From assembly GCF_900109775.1 (NCBI RefSeq), contig NZ_FOAX01000002.1:682001-746000 (forward strand): a stretch of DNA of 64,000 nucleotides, written 5' to 3'. The translations under genes were made by a program, and so were the position numbers. The DNA comes from Pseudoxanthomonas sp. GM95 (lineage in GTDB: Bacteria > Pseudomonadota > Gammaproteobacteria > Xanthomonadales > Xanthomonadaceae). Of the stretch, positions 54,119-62,633 are shown in pieces. The notes beneath the pieces are model-generated. The model saw only the letters and a list, made by a program, of their open reading frames with translations, did not search any database and was not told where the DNA came from. How positions within the stretch are numbered: position 1 is the first letter of the stretch; each line of letters starts with the position of its first letter.

Positions 54119-56259
54119 TGCCCATGGCCGCCGGCGCCTCGGTTGCTTCGCGCAGGGCAGGTGGCCAGTCGTTGCCGGGCGCCCGGCAGCAGCGTGGCGC
54201 CGGCGCGGTGACCATGCTGCTCCTGCTGGGCATGCTGGTCGGCATGCTGGTGCTGGTCGAAGTCGGCTACATCTATTGGGTCAAGCGCGAGGCACAGAAG
54301 ATCGCCGACCTCTCCGCACTGGCCGGCGCGCAACGCCTGGATCTGTGCGTGGGCGGCCTGGACAACAGCGCCGCCCGCGAGATCGCGACGGTGGCCAACC
54401 GCTTCACCGGCACGCTGCAGGTGCGCTGCGGCAACTGGGCCATGGGCAACGCCGCGCAGGACCATTTCGTGGTCTCGACCGATGAGGTGCTGGTCAACGC
54501 GGTGCAGGTGGTCGCGCGGCAATCGGTGGTGCCGTTCTTCAGCACCAGCAGCGGGCTGACGGTATCGGCCTCGGCGGTCGCGCGGCACGCGGTGCCGACC
54601 GCGGCCTTCAGCGTCGGCTCGCGCCTGCTCAACGTGAACAGCGAAGCCCCGCTGCAAGGCCTGCTGCGCCTGGTCGGTGCCGACCTGGACGCGACCCAAC
54701 TGCTCAGCTACAACGCATTGGCCGACGTCCAGGTGACCCCGCGCGGCCTGCTCAGCGCGCTCGGCGTCGGCATCGATGCGGACCTCACCGTCGGCGAGAT
54801 CAACTCGCTGCTGCAGGCCGAAAGCCTCAGCGTCGGCCAGCTGCTCGATGTCGTGACCACGATTGCCAGCCAGCAGCAGTTGCCTTTGATCGACATCACC
54901 GCGTTGCGCAGTGCCTTGCGCCAGTCCCCACTGGGCAATCTGGACGCCGTGACGATCCGCCTCGGCAGTGGGCCTGATGGCGGCGGCTTGCTGTCGCAAC
55001 TGACCGGCACCACCGACGCGGCCAATGCCGCACTGGATACGAATCTCAACGTGCTGGATCTGGTCGGCGCTGCGATCACGATCGCCAGCGGCAAGCATGC
55101 GATCACGCTGGAGGAGTTGGGGACGCTAGGCGGCATCACCGCCAAGGCGGCCGTGGTCGAGCCTGCTTCTCTGGGCATCGGCGCCATCGGCACCACGGCC
55201 TACAACGCCCAGATCCGGGTCAACCTGGATGTCGATACCGACAAGCTGGCCGTGGTCGGCTCGGTCCTCAAGCTGCTTGGGATCCGGGTGCACCTGCCGG
55301 TGTTCGTGGATGTGGTCGATGCCTTCGGCGAGTTGACCGGCATCGACTGCAGCGGCGAAGTGCCCACGGCGACCATCGCAGTGACCAGCAGCATTTCCAA
55401 CATCTGCGTCGGCCAGCCGGTCGGCGACTGGGCCTCGACCCAGGACATGTGCGTCAGCCCAGGGAGCCTGCTCAACGCCGATCTGGCGACGCTGTTTGGC
55501 AAATCGGTGCTCTCGACCCAGCTGCAGGTCCCCAGTCTCGCGTCGCATCAGGAGGTCACCCTGCCGGCGGGGGAAGTGGCCACGGTCGCGCCGAACCAGC
55601 TGGCCGTCGGTACCCTGGTGAGCAATCTCGTCGCCGAACTGCTCGACGCGGTGGACAGCCTGCTGTCGCCGACAGATTCCAGCAGCGCGACCGCGGCCAA
55701 CCTGGCCAACCAGTACCTGCAGGCGACCAAGGACAGCAACGGCCGCTACAACATCAACGCCGTGGTCGCCGCGCTCCAGAATGGCTACGGCGATCTGGGC
55801 GCGCTGGGGACCTGGAATACGCCCATTCCCAGCTGCACCGGTTCGATCATCCCCAGCTGCAAGCTGGTGAACGGCGATGTCTGGGCCGGCTTCCGCTACG
55901 AGACCACCAATCCCGACACCAGCCTGCTGGGCGGCCTGCTGAGCGCGCTGGGCGTGACCAGCTGCACCGGCCTGCTCACCAACCTGTTGAACTACAACAA
56001 CTGCGTGGCCAACTCGCTGGCCAAGTACGTGGCGACCAACCCGGCCGGGGTCAAGGCACCGACCAGCAACGCTGCCAGTTGCACCGGCGTGCTCTGCGCG
56101 CTGTTGCGCCCGGTCATCCAGGGCACCCTGGAGCCGCTGCTCAATTCGGTGGGGAGCGTGCTCTCCAGCACGCTGGCGAACGTCTTCGGGCTGGAACTGG
56201 GGCGTTCGGACGTGCACGTCCAGGCCGTTCAGTGTCGCTCCTCGCAGTTGGTGTACTGA
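54118..56259 (+). CDS. tadG: TadG-family pilus-associated membrane protein
   Basis: 713 residues; the ATG at 54118 overlaps the previous stop (TGATG). An arginine-rich leader precedes the TadG-type helix (GAVTMLLLLGMLVGMLVLVE) and the segment YIYWVKREAQKIADLSALAG, the hallmark of TadG/DUF2134 proteins. The rest is a long periplasmic part, rich in threonine, serine and leucine, with several cysteine pairs (TSCTGLLTN, NNCVANSLAK, SCTGVLCALLRP) that probably form disulfides. TadG is thought to anchor the pilus or sense the surface. No von Willebrand domain is obvious. Confidence 0.85.
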   Translation: MPMAAGASVASRRAGGQSLPGARQQRGAGAVTMLLLLGMLVGMLVLVEVGYIYWVKREAQKIADLSALAGAQRLDLCVGGLDNSAAREIATVANRFTGTLQVRCGNWAMGNAAQDHFVVSTDEVLVNAVQVVARQSVVPFFSTSSGLTVSASAVARHAVPTAAFSVGSRLLNVNSEAPLQGLLRLVGADLDATQLLSYNALADVQVTPRGLLSALGVGIDADLTVGEINSLLQAESLSVGQLLDVVTTIASQQQLPLIDITALRSALRQSPLGNLDAVTIRLGSGPDGGGLLSQLTGTTDAANAALDTNLNVLDLVGAAITIASGKHAITLEELGTLGGITAKAAVVEPASLGIGAIGTTAYNAQIRVNLDVDTDKLAVVGSVLKLLGIRVHLPVFVDVVDAFGELTGIDCSGEVPTATIAVTSSISNICVGQPVGDWASTQDMCVSPGSLLNADLATLFGKSVLSTQLQVPSLASHQEVTLPAGEVATVAPNQLAVGTLVSNLVAELLDAVDSLLSPTDSSSATAANLANQYLQATKDSNGRYNINAVVAALQNGYGDLGALGTWNTPIPSCTGSIIPSCKLVNGDVWAGFRYETTNPDTSLLGGLLSALGVTSCTGLLTNLLNYNNCVANSLAKYVATNPAGVKAPTSNAASCTGVLCALLRPVIQGTLEPLLNSVGSVLSSTLANVFGLELGRSDVHVQAVQCRSSQLVY

Positions 56260-56385
56260 GCCCGGATGCATGAGAATCCGGGTCAGTCCGCCGTCGGCGC
56301 GACGTGGGTGCGTGCTACCATCCGACGGCACGCGCCTGCGCGTGTTCCAGGGGGCGAAAATGCTGAAGAGCGCGGGGCATTACGG

Positions 56386-57117
56386 ATGATTCATCGGGGT
56401 TGCATGTCTAGGGTCTGCTTTGCTGTGGCGGTGCTGTTGGTCTCGACGGCCTGCGTGCCCGTGTCCGCGGCGTCTCGCACCAAGCCACTGGCGGAAAACG
56501 CATCGAAGTCCGAGGTCGTCGAGCCCAGCGTCGGCAACACGGCCGATGAGCTGCGTCGCCTGATGAATGCCAGCTCGTTGACTGAGCTGCGCACGACCTA
56601 CAACGGCAACTACGGCGCCAGCCTGCTGTTCCATGCCGATTCGCTGAATTATTACGTGACCCTGTTCCGCGACAAGGAATTCTGGCGCGTGATCCGCACC
56701 AATTCGGTGGATCAGGCCGAGCAGATCTACAAGACCTTCGTCGAGCAGACCAGCCAGCTGTCGCAGGTCTACATCGATACCGTGCGTCTGGAAGCCGGCA
56801 AGCGCTACACCGAGCGCATGGTCGACCTGAACCAGAAGCGCCTGCAGGGCCTCCAGCAGGAAGTCGAGCAGCAGCGCCAGCAGGCGATGCAGGTCAGCAG
56901 CACGCTGCAGCAGAACAAGCAGCAGGCGGTGACCCTGAGCAGCGACCTGCGCGCGACCAACTCGGAGCTGGAAGCGCTGACCAAGCGCATCGAGCAGTTG
57001 CAGCAGCTGCAGGGCAATCCTGCGCTGGACCTGCCCGCGGTGCAGCCGGCCCAGCCGCCGGCCGCCCCTGCCAGCACGGCGGCCCCGGCCGCAGCAGCGC
57101 CTGCTTCCAAGAACTGA
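56386..57117 (+). CDS. Exported coiled-coil DUF2968 protein
   Basis: 243 residues from the ATG at 56386; starts at 56404 or 56266 are also in frame and the ribosome sites are weak. A signal peptide (CFAVAVLLVSTACVPVSA) is followed by a DUF2968 domain: NTADELRRLMNASSLTELRT, YNGNYGASLLFHADSLNYYV, and REKEFWR-like FRDKEFWRVIRTNS. A long glutamine-rich coiled coil (~150-215, QQEVEQQRQQAMQVSSTLQQ) and an alanine/proline tail complete it. The domain has no known function. It starts 126 bases after tadG and is the last gene before the terminator, so it may belong to the tad transcript. Confidence 0.78.
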   Translation: MIHRGCMSRVCFAVAVLLVSTACVPVSAASRTKPLAENASKSEVVEPSVGNTADELRRLMNASSLTELRTTYNGNYGASLLFHADSLNYYVTLFRDKEFWRVIRTNSVDQAEQIYKTFVEQTSQLSQVYIDTVRLEAGKRYTERMVDLNQKRLQGLQQEVEQQRQQAMQVSSTLQQNKQQAVTLSSDLRATNSELEALTKRIEQLQQLQGNPALDLPAVQPAQPPAAPASTAAPAAAAPASKN

Positions 57118-57147
57118 TCGCGTCGCCGTCAGGCGCGCGTTCCAGAC

Positions 57148-57175
57148 AAGGCCCGGTGTGCAGACACCGGGCCTT
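57148..57175 (+). terminator. Rho-independent terminator of the tad/DUF2968 unit
   Basis: A perfect 12-bp stem (AAGGCCCGGTGT / ACACCGGGCCTT) with a 4-base loop is followed by a T-rich run (CTTGTTTTC). It lies 30 bases after the DUF2968 stop. Confidence 0.85.
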
Positions 57176-57529
57176 CTTGTTTTCAGGGATGGATGGACGC
57201 CTTCAAAAGATGGTGGTCGTTCGCACAGCGACTTGCGAGTAGGGCAGGGCCGTGTGGTGGTCGTGGTCCTTGCGTCGAATCCGAGTCAGCGTGCGCCTCG
57301 TGCGTCTCGCCAACATGTGTGACGCGCGGCATGCGCGTCCGCGTACAGGTCTTTCGATCGCCCAATTCGATCGCCCAATGCGTAAAAGTCTGATGGCCGA
57401 CCCGGGGCGCTGCTGAGGTGGTGAGGCGAAAACCTGTCCTCTGCACGCCGGCTGCATGCGCCACTTCGAGAGCAAAAGAAAACGCCGGGACAAGCCCGGC
57501 GTTGTTTTGGTGTCCTTCTAGCTGAGACC
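57176..57529. other. Intergenic stretch without a recognised gene
   Basis: 354 bases between two convergent units. Apart from the terminator of the serine hydrolase gene at 57481-57503 I see nothing of note. Short open frames on both strands lack ribosome sites and familiar sequence. Confidence 0.5.
57481..57503 (-). terminator. Rho-independent terminator of the serine hydrolase gene
   Basis: A 9-bp perfect stem (AACGCCGGG / CCCGGCGTT) with a 5-base loop. On the minus strand it is followed by TTCTTTTGC, giving a U-rich tail. It lies 26 bases past the stop codon. Confidence 0.75.
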
Positions 57530-59005
57530 TCAGCGCGGCGCGGCGACAGCCTTGCCAGAAGACGCGCCGGCCTCGTCGTCATCGGTACCGTCGTCATCAG
57601 CCGCCATGTGCAGTGCCTGCGGCAGCGGATGGCCGTTGGTCTGGGCCAGTAGCAGCTGCTTGCCCAGCTCGGTGTTGAGCCACTGCTGCGGCGGCAGGCC
57701 GAGCGCGGTGTCTAGCACGGTCGGCAGCAGGCCCGAGGGCAGTGGGCTGGTGCTGTTCCACAGGATCGCCACGCCGAAGTCGCGGCCCGGCACCATCGCG
57801 ACCAGGCCACGATAGCCCTCGACCGCGCCGGCATGGAACACCACCTGCTGGCCGGAGTAATCCAGCACGCGCCACGCCAGCGCGTAGCTGGCCGAATCCA
57901 CGCGCGCGCCGCGCCAGCCGGCGCGCATTTCGCCCGGGGTGTTGATCAGCGGGGCATGCAGGGTGGCCAGCAGCGGCGCCGGCAGCACGTCCGGGCGGTG
58001 GCCCAGGTGGGCGAGCAGCCACTGCGCCATGTCGCTGGCGCTGGCATTGACGCCAGCGGCCGGGGCGAGGCGGTAATAGGTGGGCTTGGGCTCGATCGAG
58101 GTCCAGCCGCTGCGCGCGCGCACGTGCGGATGCGCCCAGCTCGGGCTGTTCTCGATGCCGGCCAGGCCGATGCTGGCGTCATTCATGCCCAGCGGCTTGA
58201 AGATGCGGCGATCCACCGCCTGGTCGTAGAAGCTGCCGGTCGCGGCGAACACCACGTCGCCGATCAGGCTGAAGGCCACGTTCTGGTACTCGTAGCACTG
58301 GCCCGGCTTGCAGCCCAGCGGCGCGGTCGCCAGCTTCTGCGAGACGGTGTAGTAATCGGCGTTGGACTCGATATCGCGATCGAACGCGTTGTGCCAGCGC
58401 AGGCCGGTGCGGTGGCTGAGCACGTCGGCCACGGTCACCTGGCGGGTCGCGACCGGGTCGATCAGCTGGAAGCGCGGTACGTAGTCGGAGACCTTGCTGT
58501 CCCAGCGCAGCATGCCGTCGTTGACCAGCAGGCCGGTCATGGTGCCGGCGAAGGCCTTGGACAGCGACGCCAGGCGAAACACGGTGTGCGGGTTGACCGG
58601 CTGCGGGTTGCGCACGTCGGTGACGCCATAGCCGCGCGCGCTGATCACGCGTCCGTCCTGCACGATGGCCATCGCCAGGCCGGGCACGCGCTCGCCGACG
58701 GTCAGGTCGTTGGCCAGGGCCTCGAAGGCGGCGACATCGAAGCCGGCTGCGACCGGTCGCACCTGCGCGGGATTGAGTGCGGTGCGATACGGCAGCGGCT
58801 TGGTCGGCGATTCATAAGGCGTCGGCGCGGCGCGCCAGGCCTCGGCGGCGGCGCTGGAGGCCTGCGCCACCGAGTTGACGACGGTCGGCAACGGGGCGGA
58901 AAGCGTCGGCGTCTGGGCTGTCGACGAGAGCGCCAGCGGCAACAGCATCGCCAGTGAGCTCAACCGCAACGAACGCGCACGACGCCGCCCCGTGTGTTCT
59001 TTCAT
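57530..59005 (-). CDS. Exported serine hydrolase of the class C beta-lactamase/esterase fold
   Basis: 491 residues. A basic N-terminus and hydrophobic core (LSSLAMLLPLALSSTAQ) form a signal peptide. The penicillin-binding/transpeptidase-type motifs are in the expected order: SxxK as S147-L-S-K150 in RLASLSKAFAGTM, Y240-Q-N in CYEYQNVAFSLIG, and HAG in VVFHAGAVEGYRGL for the KTG box. This pattern is found in class C beta-lactamases, D-aminopeptidases and EstB-type esterases; the lack of a KTG lysine argues against a true AmpC. An acidic, non-conserved C-terminal tail (DDDGTDDDEAG) is unusual. A 35-residue linker follows the signal peptide. Confidence 0.85.
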   Translation of the reverse strand: MKEHTGRRRARSLRLSSLAMLLPLALSSTAQTPTLSAPLPTVVNSVAQASSAAAEAWRAAPTPYESPTKPLPYRTALNPAQVRPVAAGFDVAAFEALANDLTVGERVPGLAMAIVQDGRVISARGYGVTDVRNPQPVNPHTVFRLASLSKAFAGTMTGLLVNDGMLRWDSKVSDYVPRFQLIDPVATRQVTVADVLSHRTGLRWHNAFDRDIESNADYYTVSQKLATAPLGCKPGQCYEYQNVAFSLIGDVVFAATGSFYDQAVDRRIFKPLGMNDASIGLAGIENSPSWAHPHVRARSGWTSIEPKPTYYRLAPAAGVNASASDMAQWLLAHLGHRPDVLPAPLLATLHAPLINTPGEMRAGWRGARVDSASYALAWRVLDYSGQQVVFHAGAVEGYRGLVAMVPGRDFGVAILWNSTSPLPSGLLPTVLDTALGLPPQQWLNTELGKQLLLAQTNGHPLPQALHMAADDDGTDDDEAGASSGKAVAAPR

Positions 59006-59272
59006 GTGTCCAACGCCCGCGTGATTTCTGCCCTGCGGGGATCATAACGCCGCGTCCCGGCAATGCACAAACGGGGAGAGGTAGCCTCGCCATCTTGTTC
59101 ATCTGGCAGGGATTTATGCGCTTTTTCTGAACACGGATCGCGGTTGCTTCCGAGATGCGATGGACGTGGAGTAAAGCCCGGCCATGACTCCACGGACAGG
59201 ATGCCTGCTGACCGTTTTGCCAGACCAAAGCGGTAAAGACGGGCCAAGGCCCGACGGGCGATCATCACGCCG

Positions 59273-60169
59273 ATGCCAGATCACGCCCCCTCTTCCACGC
59301 GTCCCGGCGGCGATGCCCTGCTGGGCATCGGCTTCGTGCTGGTGTGGTGCACCGGTTATATCGCTGGCAAAGCGGTGGTGGGCCACGCCGCGCCGCTGAC
59401 CTCGCTGGCGCTGCGCTTCGGCATTGCGGCCGTGCTGTTCGGCCTGGTCTCGCTGGCCGCGCGCGTGCCGCGCTGCAGTCGCGCCGAGCTGTGGCACAGC
59501 GCGGTCACCGGCGTGCTGATGCTGGCGCTGCATTTCGGCGCGGTCTATGTCGCCTTCCGGATGGGCGCCAACGCCGGCGTTTCGGCGCTGGTGATCGGGG
59601 CGATGCCGCTACTGGTCGCCCTGGTGGCGACGCTGGACGGCAGCGAGCGGCTTGGCGCATGGCGCTGGTTCGGCATGGGGCTAGGCTTGCTGGGCGTCGT
59701 GCTGGTGGTCGCCGACCGGGTCGATGGGGCGACGCCATTGCCAGCGTGGGGCATGTTGCTGCTCGGCCTGGTCGGCATCACCGCCGGCACGCTCTACCAG
59801 AAGCGCCATGCCGCGCAGCTGGACATGCGCCTGGCGCTGACGATCCAGAACGGCGCCGCGTCGCTGGTGCTGCTGCCATTCGCGCTGGGCGAAGGGTTCC
59901 ACTTCGACAACACGCTGGCCTTTTACTGGCCGCTGGGCTGGTTGGTGCTGGTGAACTCGGTCGGTGGCTTCGCGCTGCTGTTCCTGCTGATCCAGCGCGG
60001 GGCGGCGACGCAGGTGGCGGCGCTGTTTTTCCTGATGCCGCCGGTGACCGCGGTGTTCGGGCACTTCACCCTGGGTGAGCACCTGACCTGGCTCAAGGGC
60101 GCCGGTTTTGCCTGCGCCGCATTCGGCGTGTGGCTGACCACGCGCGCGTCGGGCCGCAACACCGACTGA
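59273..60169 (+). CDS. EamA/DMT-family inner-membrane transporter
   Basis: 298 residues with ten predicted membrane helices in two five-helix repeats, the EamA layout: GFVLVWCTGYIAGKAVVGHA and SLALRFGIAAVLFGLVSLAA in the first half, GITAGTLYQKRHAAQLDMRL and LFFLMPPVTAVFGHFTLGEH in the second. Such proteins export metabolites or amino acids; the substrate cannot be told from sequence. The start ATG at 59273 has only a weak ribosome site. Confidence 0.88.
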   Translation: MPDHAPSSTRPGGDALLGIGFVLVWCTGYIAGKAVVGHAAPLTSLALRFGIAAVLFGLVSLAARVPRCSRAELWHSAVTGVLMLALHFGAVYVAFRMGANAGVSALVIGAMPLLVALVATLDGSERLGAWRWFGMGLGLLGVVLVVADRVDGATPLPAWGMLLLGLVGITAGTLYQKRHAAQLDMRLALTIQNGAASLVLLPFALGEGFHFDNTLAFYWPLGWLVLVNSVGGFALLFLLIQRGAATQVAALFFLMPPVTAVFGHFTLGEHLTWLKGAGFACAAFGVWLTTRASGRNTD

Positions 60170-60295
60170 TCCGGCACGCAGTGGTGCCGTTAATGCGCTG
60201 GCGATGTTGCAGTGCATCGGCTACCGTGCGCGCGTGATGGCCCTTGAGTTCGTGCACATGGTGGTGTCCCCGCAGCAGCCGGTGTCCAAGGCCCG

Positions 60296-61642
60296 ATGAG
60301 CCAGGCCACACGCAATCCCCACATGCTCGGTCGGTTCCGCGATGCGCTGGGCGCCTCGCCGCCGCTGATCTGGGCCTTTCTGTATTTCTTCTGCCTGCTC
60401 AGCGGCTACTACATCCTGCGGCCGGTACGCGAGGCGATGTCCTCGTCCAACGACATCGGCGCGATCTTTCCGCCAGGCATGATCGCCTTCTTCGCCGCGC
60501 ACGGGATGCCGTTGAAGGAGTTCACACTGCAGGTGATCTTCACCTGCGTGTTCCTGATCATGCTGGCGCTGCAGCCGGTCTACGGTGCGCTGGTGAGCCG
60601 TTTCCCGCGTCGGGTGTTCCTGCCGGTGGTGTACGGGTTTTTCATCGTGACGCTACTGGGCTTCTACGTGATGTTCGACAGCGGCGTGCCCGGTCGCGGC
60701 ATGGCCTTCATCCTGTGGATCACGGTGTTCAACCTGTTCGCGGTGGCGGTGTTCTGGAGCTTCATGGCCGATGTCTTCAGTGATGCTGAAGCGCGTGCCA
60801 ACTATGGCTACATTGGCGCGGCCGGCACGCTCGGTGCGCTGGCCGGTCCGCTGCTGACCCGCATGCTGGTGGATCGGATCGGCATCGCCAACTTGATGCT
60901 GGTCTCGGCTGGGTTCCTGGTGATGTGCGTGGTGTGCATCTATCGGCTACGGCTGTGGGCCGTGCAGCGCGAGCAGACTCGCAAGTTGACCAGTGGCGAG
61001 GTGCCGATGGGGGGCGACATCCTCGGTGGCCTGAAGCTCATTGCGCGCGAACCGCTGCTGCGCTGGCTGGCCGTGATGGTGGTGCTGGGCGTAGGTGTAG
61101 GCACGCTGCTCTACAACGAACAGGCCGCGATCGCGCGCGCCTACTTCACCAGTGCCGATCAGAGCGCGCGTTACTTCTCCACGATCGACCTGGCGGTCAA
61201 TGGGCTGACGTTGCTGGTGCAGTTGCTGCTGACGCGCAAGTTGCTGTCACGCTACGGCATCGCGCCGGCGCTGCTCATTCCAGGCGGCGCGATCATCCTG
61301 GGTTACGCGGCGCTCGCGGCTTCGCCCTTGCCGATGATGGTGGCGATCGTGCAGGTGGTGACGCGCGCCAGCGAGTTCTCGCTGGCCAAGCCGGCGCGCG
61401 AGACGATCTACACCCGCGTGCCGCGCGAATGGCGCTACAAGGCCGGCGCGGCGATCGACACGGTGATCTACCGCGGCGGCGACCTGAGTTTCGTTTGGCT
61501 GCACAAGTTGCTGTCGGGCTTCGGCTCGCACGCCGTGTTCGGCGCCGGGCTGGTGGTGGCCTCGGGCATGACGATCAGCGCGTTCCGCCTGCTGCGCGAA
61601 GCCAGGAAACTGCCTGCCGAGCGTCCGCGCAGCGCCGACTGA
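60296..61642 (+). CDS. ATP/ADP-translocase-like (NTT) or MFS-type transporter
   Basis: 448 residues with about twelve membrane helices. The first helices contain FFCLLSGYYILRPVREAMSS, the signature of a branch related to nucleotide (ATP/ADP) translocases, followed by SRFPRRVFLPVVYGFF and VAVFWSFMADVFSDAEARAN. In the second half VGTLLYNEQAAIARAYFT, REFSLAKPARET-like EFSLAKPARETIYTRVPREW and YKAGAAIDTVIYRGGDL are typical. In intracellular parasites relatives import ATP; in free-living bacteria the substrate is not known. The gene is followed by a DUF1304 gene after 69 bases. Confidence 0.8.
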   Translation: MSQATRNPHMLGRFRDALGASPPLIWAFLYFFCLLSGYYILRPVREAMSSSNDIGAIFPPGMIAFFAAHGMPLKEFTLQVIFTCVFLIMLALQPVYGALVSRFPRRVFLPVVYGFFIVTLLGFYVMFDSGVPGRGMAFILWITVFNLFAVAVFWSFMADVFSDAEARANYGYIGAAGTLGALAGPLLTRMLVDRIGIANLMLVSAGFLVMCVVCIYRLRLWAVQREQTRKLTSGEVPMGGDILGGLKLIAREPLLRWLAVMVVLGVGVGTLLYNEQAAIARAYFTSADQSARYFSTIDLAVNGLTLLVQLLLTRKLLSRYGIAPALLIPGGAIILGYAALAASPLPMMVAIVQVVTRASEFSLAKPARETIYTRVPREWRYKAGAAIDTVIYRGGDLSFVWLHKLLSGFGSHAVFGAGLVVASGMTISAFRLLREARKLPAERPRSAD

Positions 61643-61711
61643 TCGGCCCTGGCGAGCGGTGCCGCAGGCGTGCACACTGCGCGCCTGTTCAGCCTTGCAT
61701 GGATCGCCCCG

Positions 61712-62080
61712 ATGTTGACTGCTGCCCTCGTCCTGACCGCGCTGGTCGCCGTGCTGCACCTGTGGTTCCTGGTTCTGGAAATGCTCCTGTGGACCAAGCC
61801 GCTCGGCCGCAAGACCTTCCGCATGTCGGTGGAAAAGGCCGAGACCACGCGCGTGCTGGCGGCCAACCAAGGCCTCTATAACGGCTTCCTCGCCGTGGGC
61901 TTGTTGTGGAGCGCGTGGCTGTTGAAGGACTGGCGCGTGACCGCGTTCTTCCTGGGCTGCGTGATCGTGGCGGGCGTCTTCGGCGCGGCGACGGTGAGCC
62001 GCCGCATCCTGTGGATCCAGGCCTTGCCGGCGGCCTTGGCGCTGGCGTGCCTGGTTGCGGCCATCGCAGGCGCGCACTAA
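61712..62080 (+). CDS. DUF1304 membrane protein
   Basis: 122 residues from the ATG at 61712 (GGATCGCC upstream); a GTG at 61670 is possible. Four hydrophobic helices (LTALVAVLHLWFLVLEMLLW, NQGLYNGFLAVGLLWSAWLL, VTAFFLGCVIVAGVFGAATV, LPAALALACLVAAIAG) and the motif VLAANQGLYNGFLA identify DUF1304, a small inner-membrane family of unknown function. Its stop codon overlaps the stop of the convergent DUF4442 gene by 4 bases. Confidence 0.85.
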   Translation: MLTAALVLTALVAVLHLWFLVLEMLLWTKPLGRKTFRMSVEKAETTRVLAANQGLYNGFLAVGLLWSAWLLKDWRVTAFFLGCVIVAGVFGAATVSRRILWIQALPAALALACLVAAIAGAH

Positions 62081-62562
62081 ACCACGGCGTGGCGCGCCGG
62101 CTTGGGTGAAACCCACATCTCCACCTGCGCGGTGAACACGGTGTCGCCATCTCCATCGCGCACGGCGACGTCTACCTGTAGCGCATAACCCGCACCGGAT
62201 TCCTTGAGCGGCGCTGCGGGTGTCGCCACCGCGTGCAAGGTGCCGACGGCTTTCTTCAGGTACTGCACCGACATGCCCTTGGGGATCCAGCGCATCGACG
62301 CGGGCAGGCTGGCATCGGTCATCAGCCCGGCCGTAAGTTCGGCCAGGTTGCACAGCGCGATCGCGTGCACGGTGCCGATGTGGTTGTGCACGCGACGACG
62401 GTCGGCGATGCGCGCTTCGCAGCAGCCATTGTCGAGGCGTGTGATGCGCGGCGCGATGCTGGCGAAGTAGGGCGCCTTGAAGCACACCGCGCGCGAGAAC
62501 AACCAATTGCCTGCAGGCCAGCGCTGCAGGCGGCGATACAGCGACAGGATCGGTGCGGCCAT
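62077..62562 (-). CDS. DUF4442 hotdog-fold protein, possible thioesterase
   Basis: 161 residues from the ATG at 62562, preceded by CCGGAGTTCGAC; longer in-frame openings to 62940 run through fadE and are rejected. The DUF4442 pattern is visible: ITRLDNGCCEARIADRRRVH, NHIGTVHAIALCNLAELTAG, IPKGMSVQYLKKAVGTLHAV, and a final beta segment TVFTAQVEMWVSP. This family belongs to the hotdog thioesterase superfamily and its HIGTVHAIALCNLAE motif is typical. It follows fadE on the same strand, separated by a terminator, so a fatty-acyl link is plausible but not shown. Confidence 0.82.
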   Translation of the reverse strand: MAAPILSLYRRLQRWPAGNWLFSRAVCFKAPYFASIAPRITRLDNGCCEARIADRRRVHNHIGTVHAIALCNLAELTAGLMTDASLPASMRWIPKGMSVQYLKKAVGTLHAVATPAAPLKESGAGYALQVDVAVRDGDGDTVFTAQVEMWVSPKPARHAVV

Positions 62563-62580
62563 GTCGAACTCCGGATAAGA

Positions 62581-62610
62581 CAACGGCGGACTGTTGCGAG
62601 TCCGCCGTTG
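62581..62610 (-). terminator. Rho-independent terminator of fadE
   Basis: A perfect 12-bp stem (CAACGGCGGACT / AGTCCGCCGTTG) with a 6-base loop lies 24 bases beyond the fadE stop. On the minus strand it is followed by TCTTATCC, a weak U-run. The DUF4442 start is 18 bases further on. Confidence 0.7.
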
Positions 62611-62633
62611 CAGGTGAGGCTTGAAGTGAAGGC

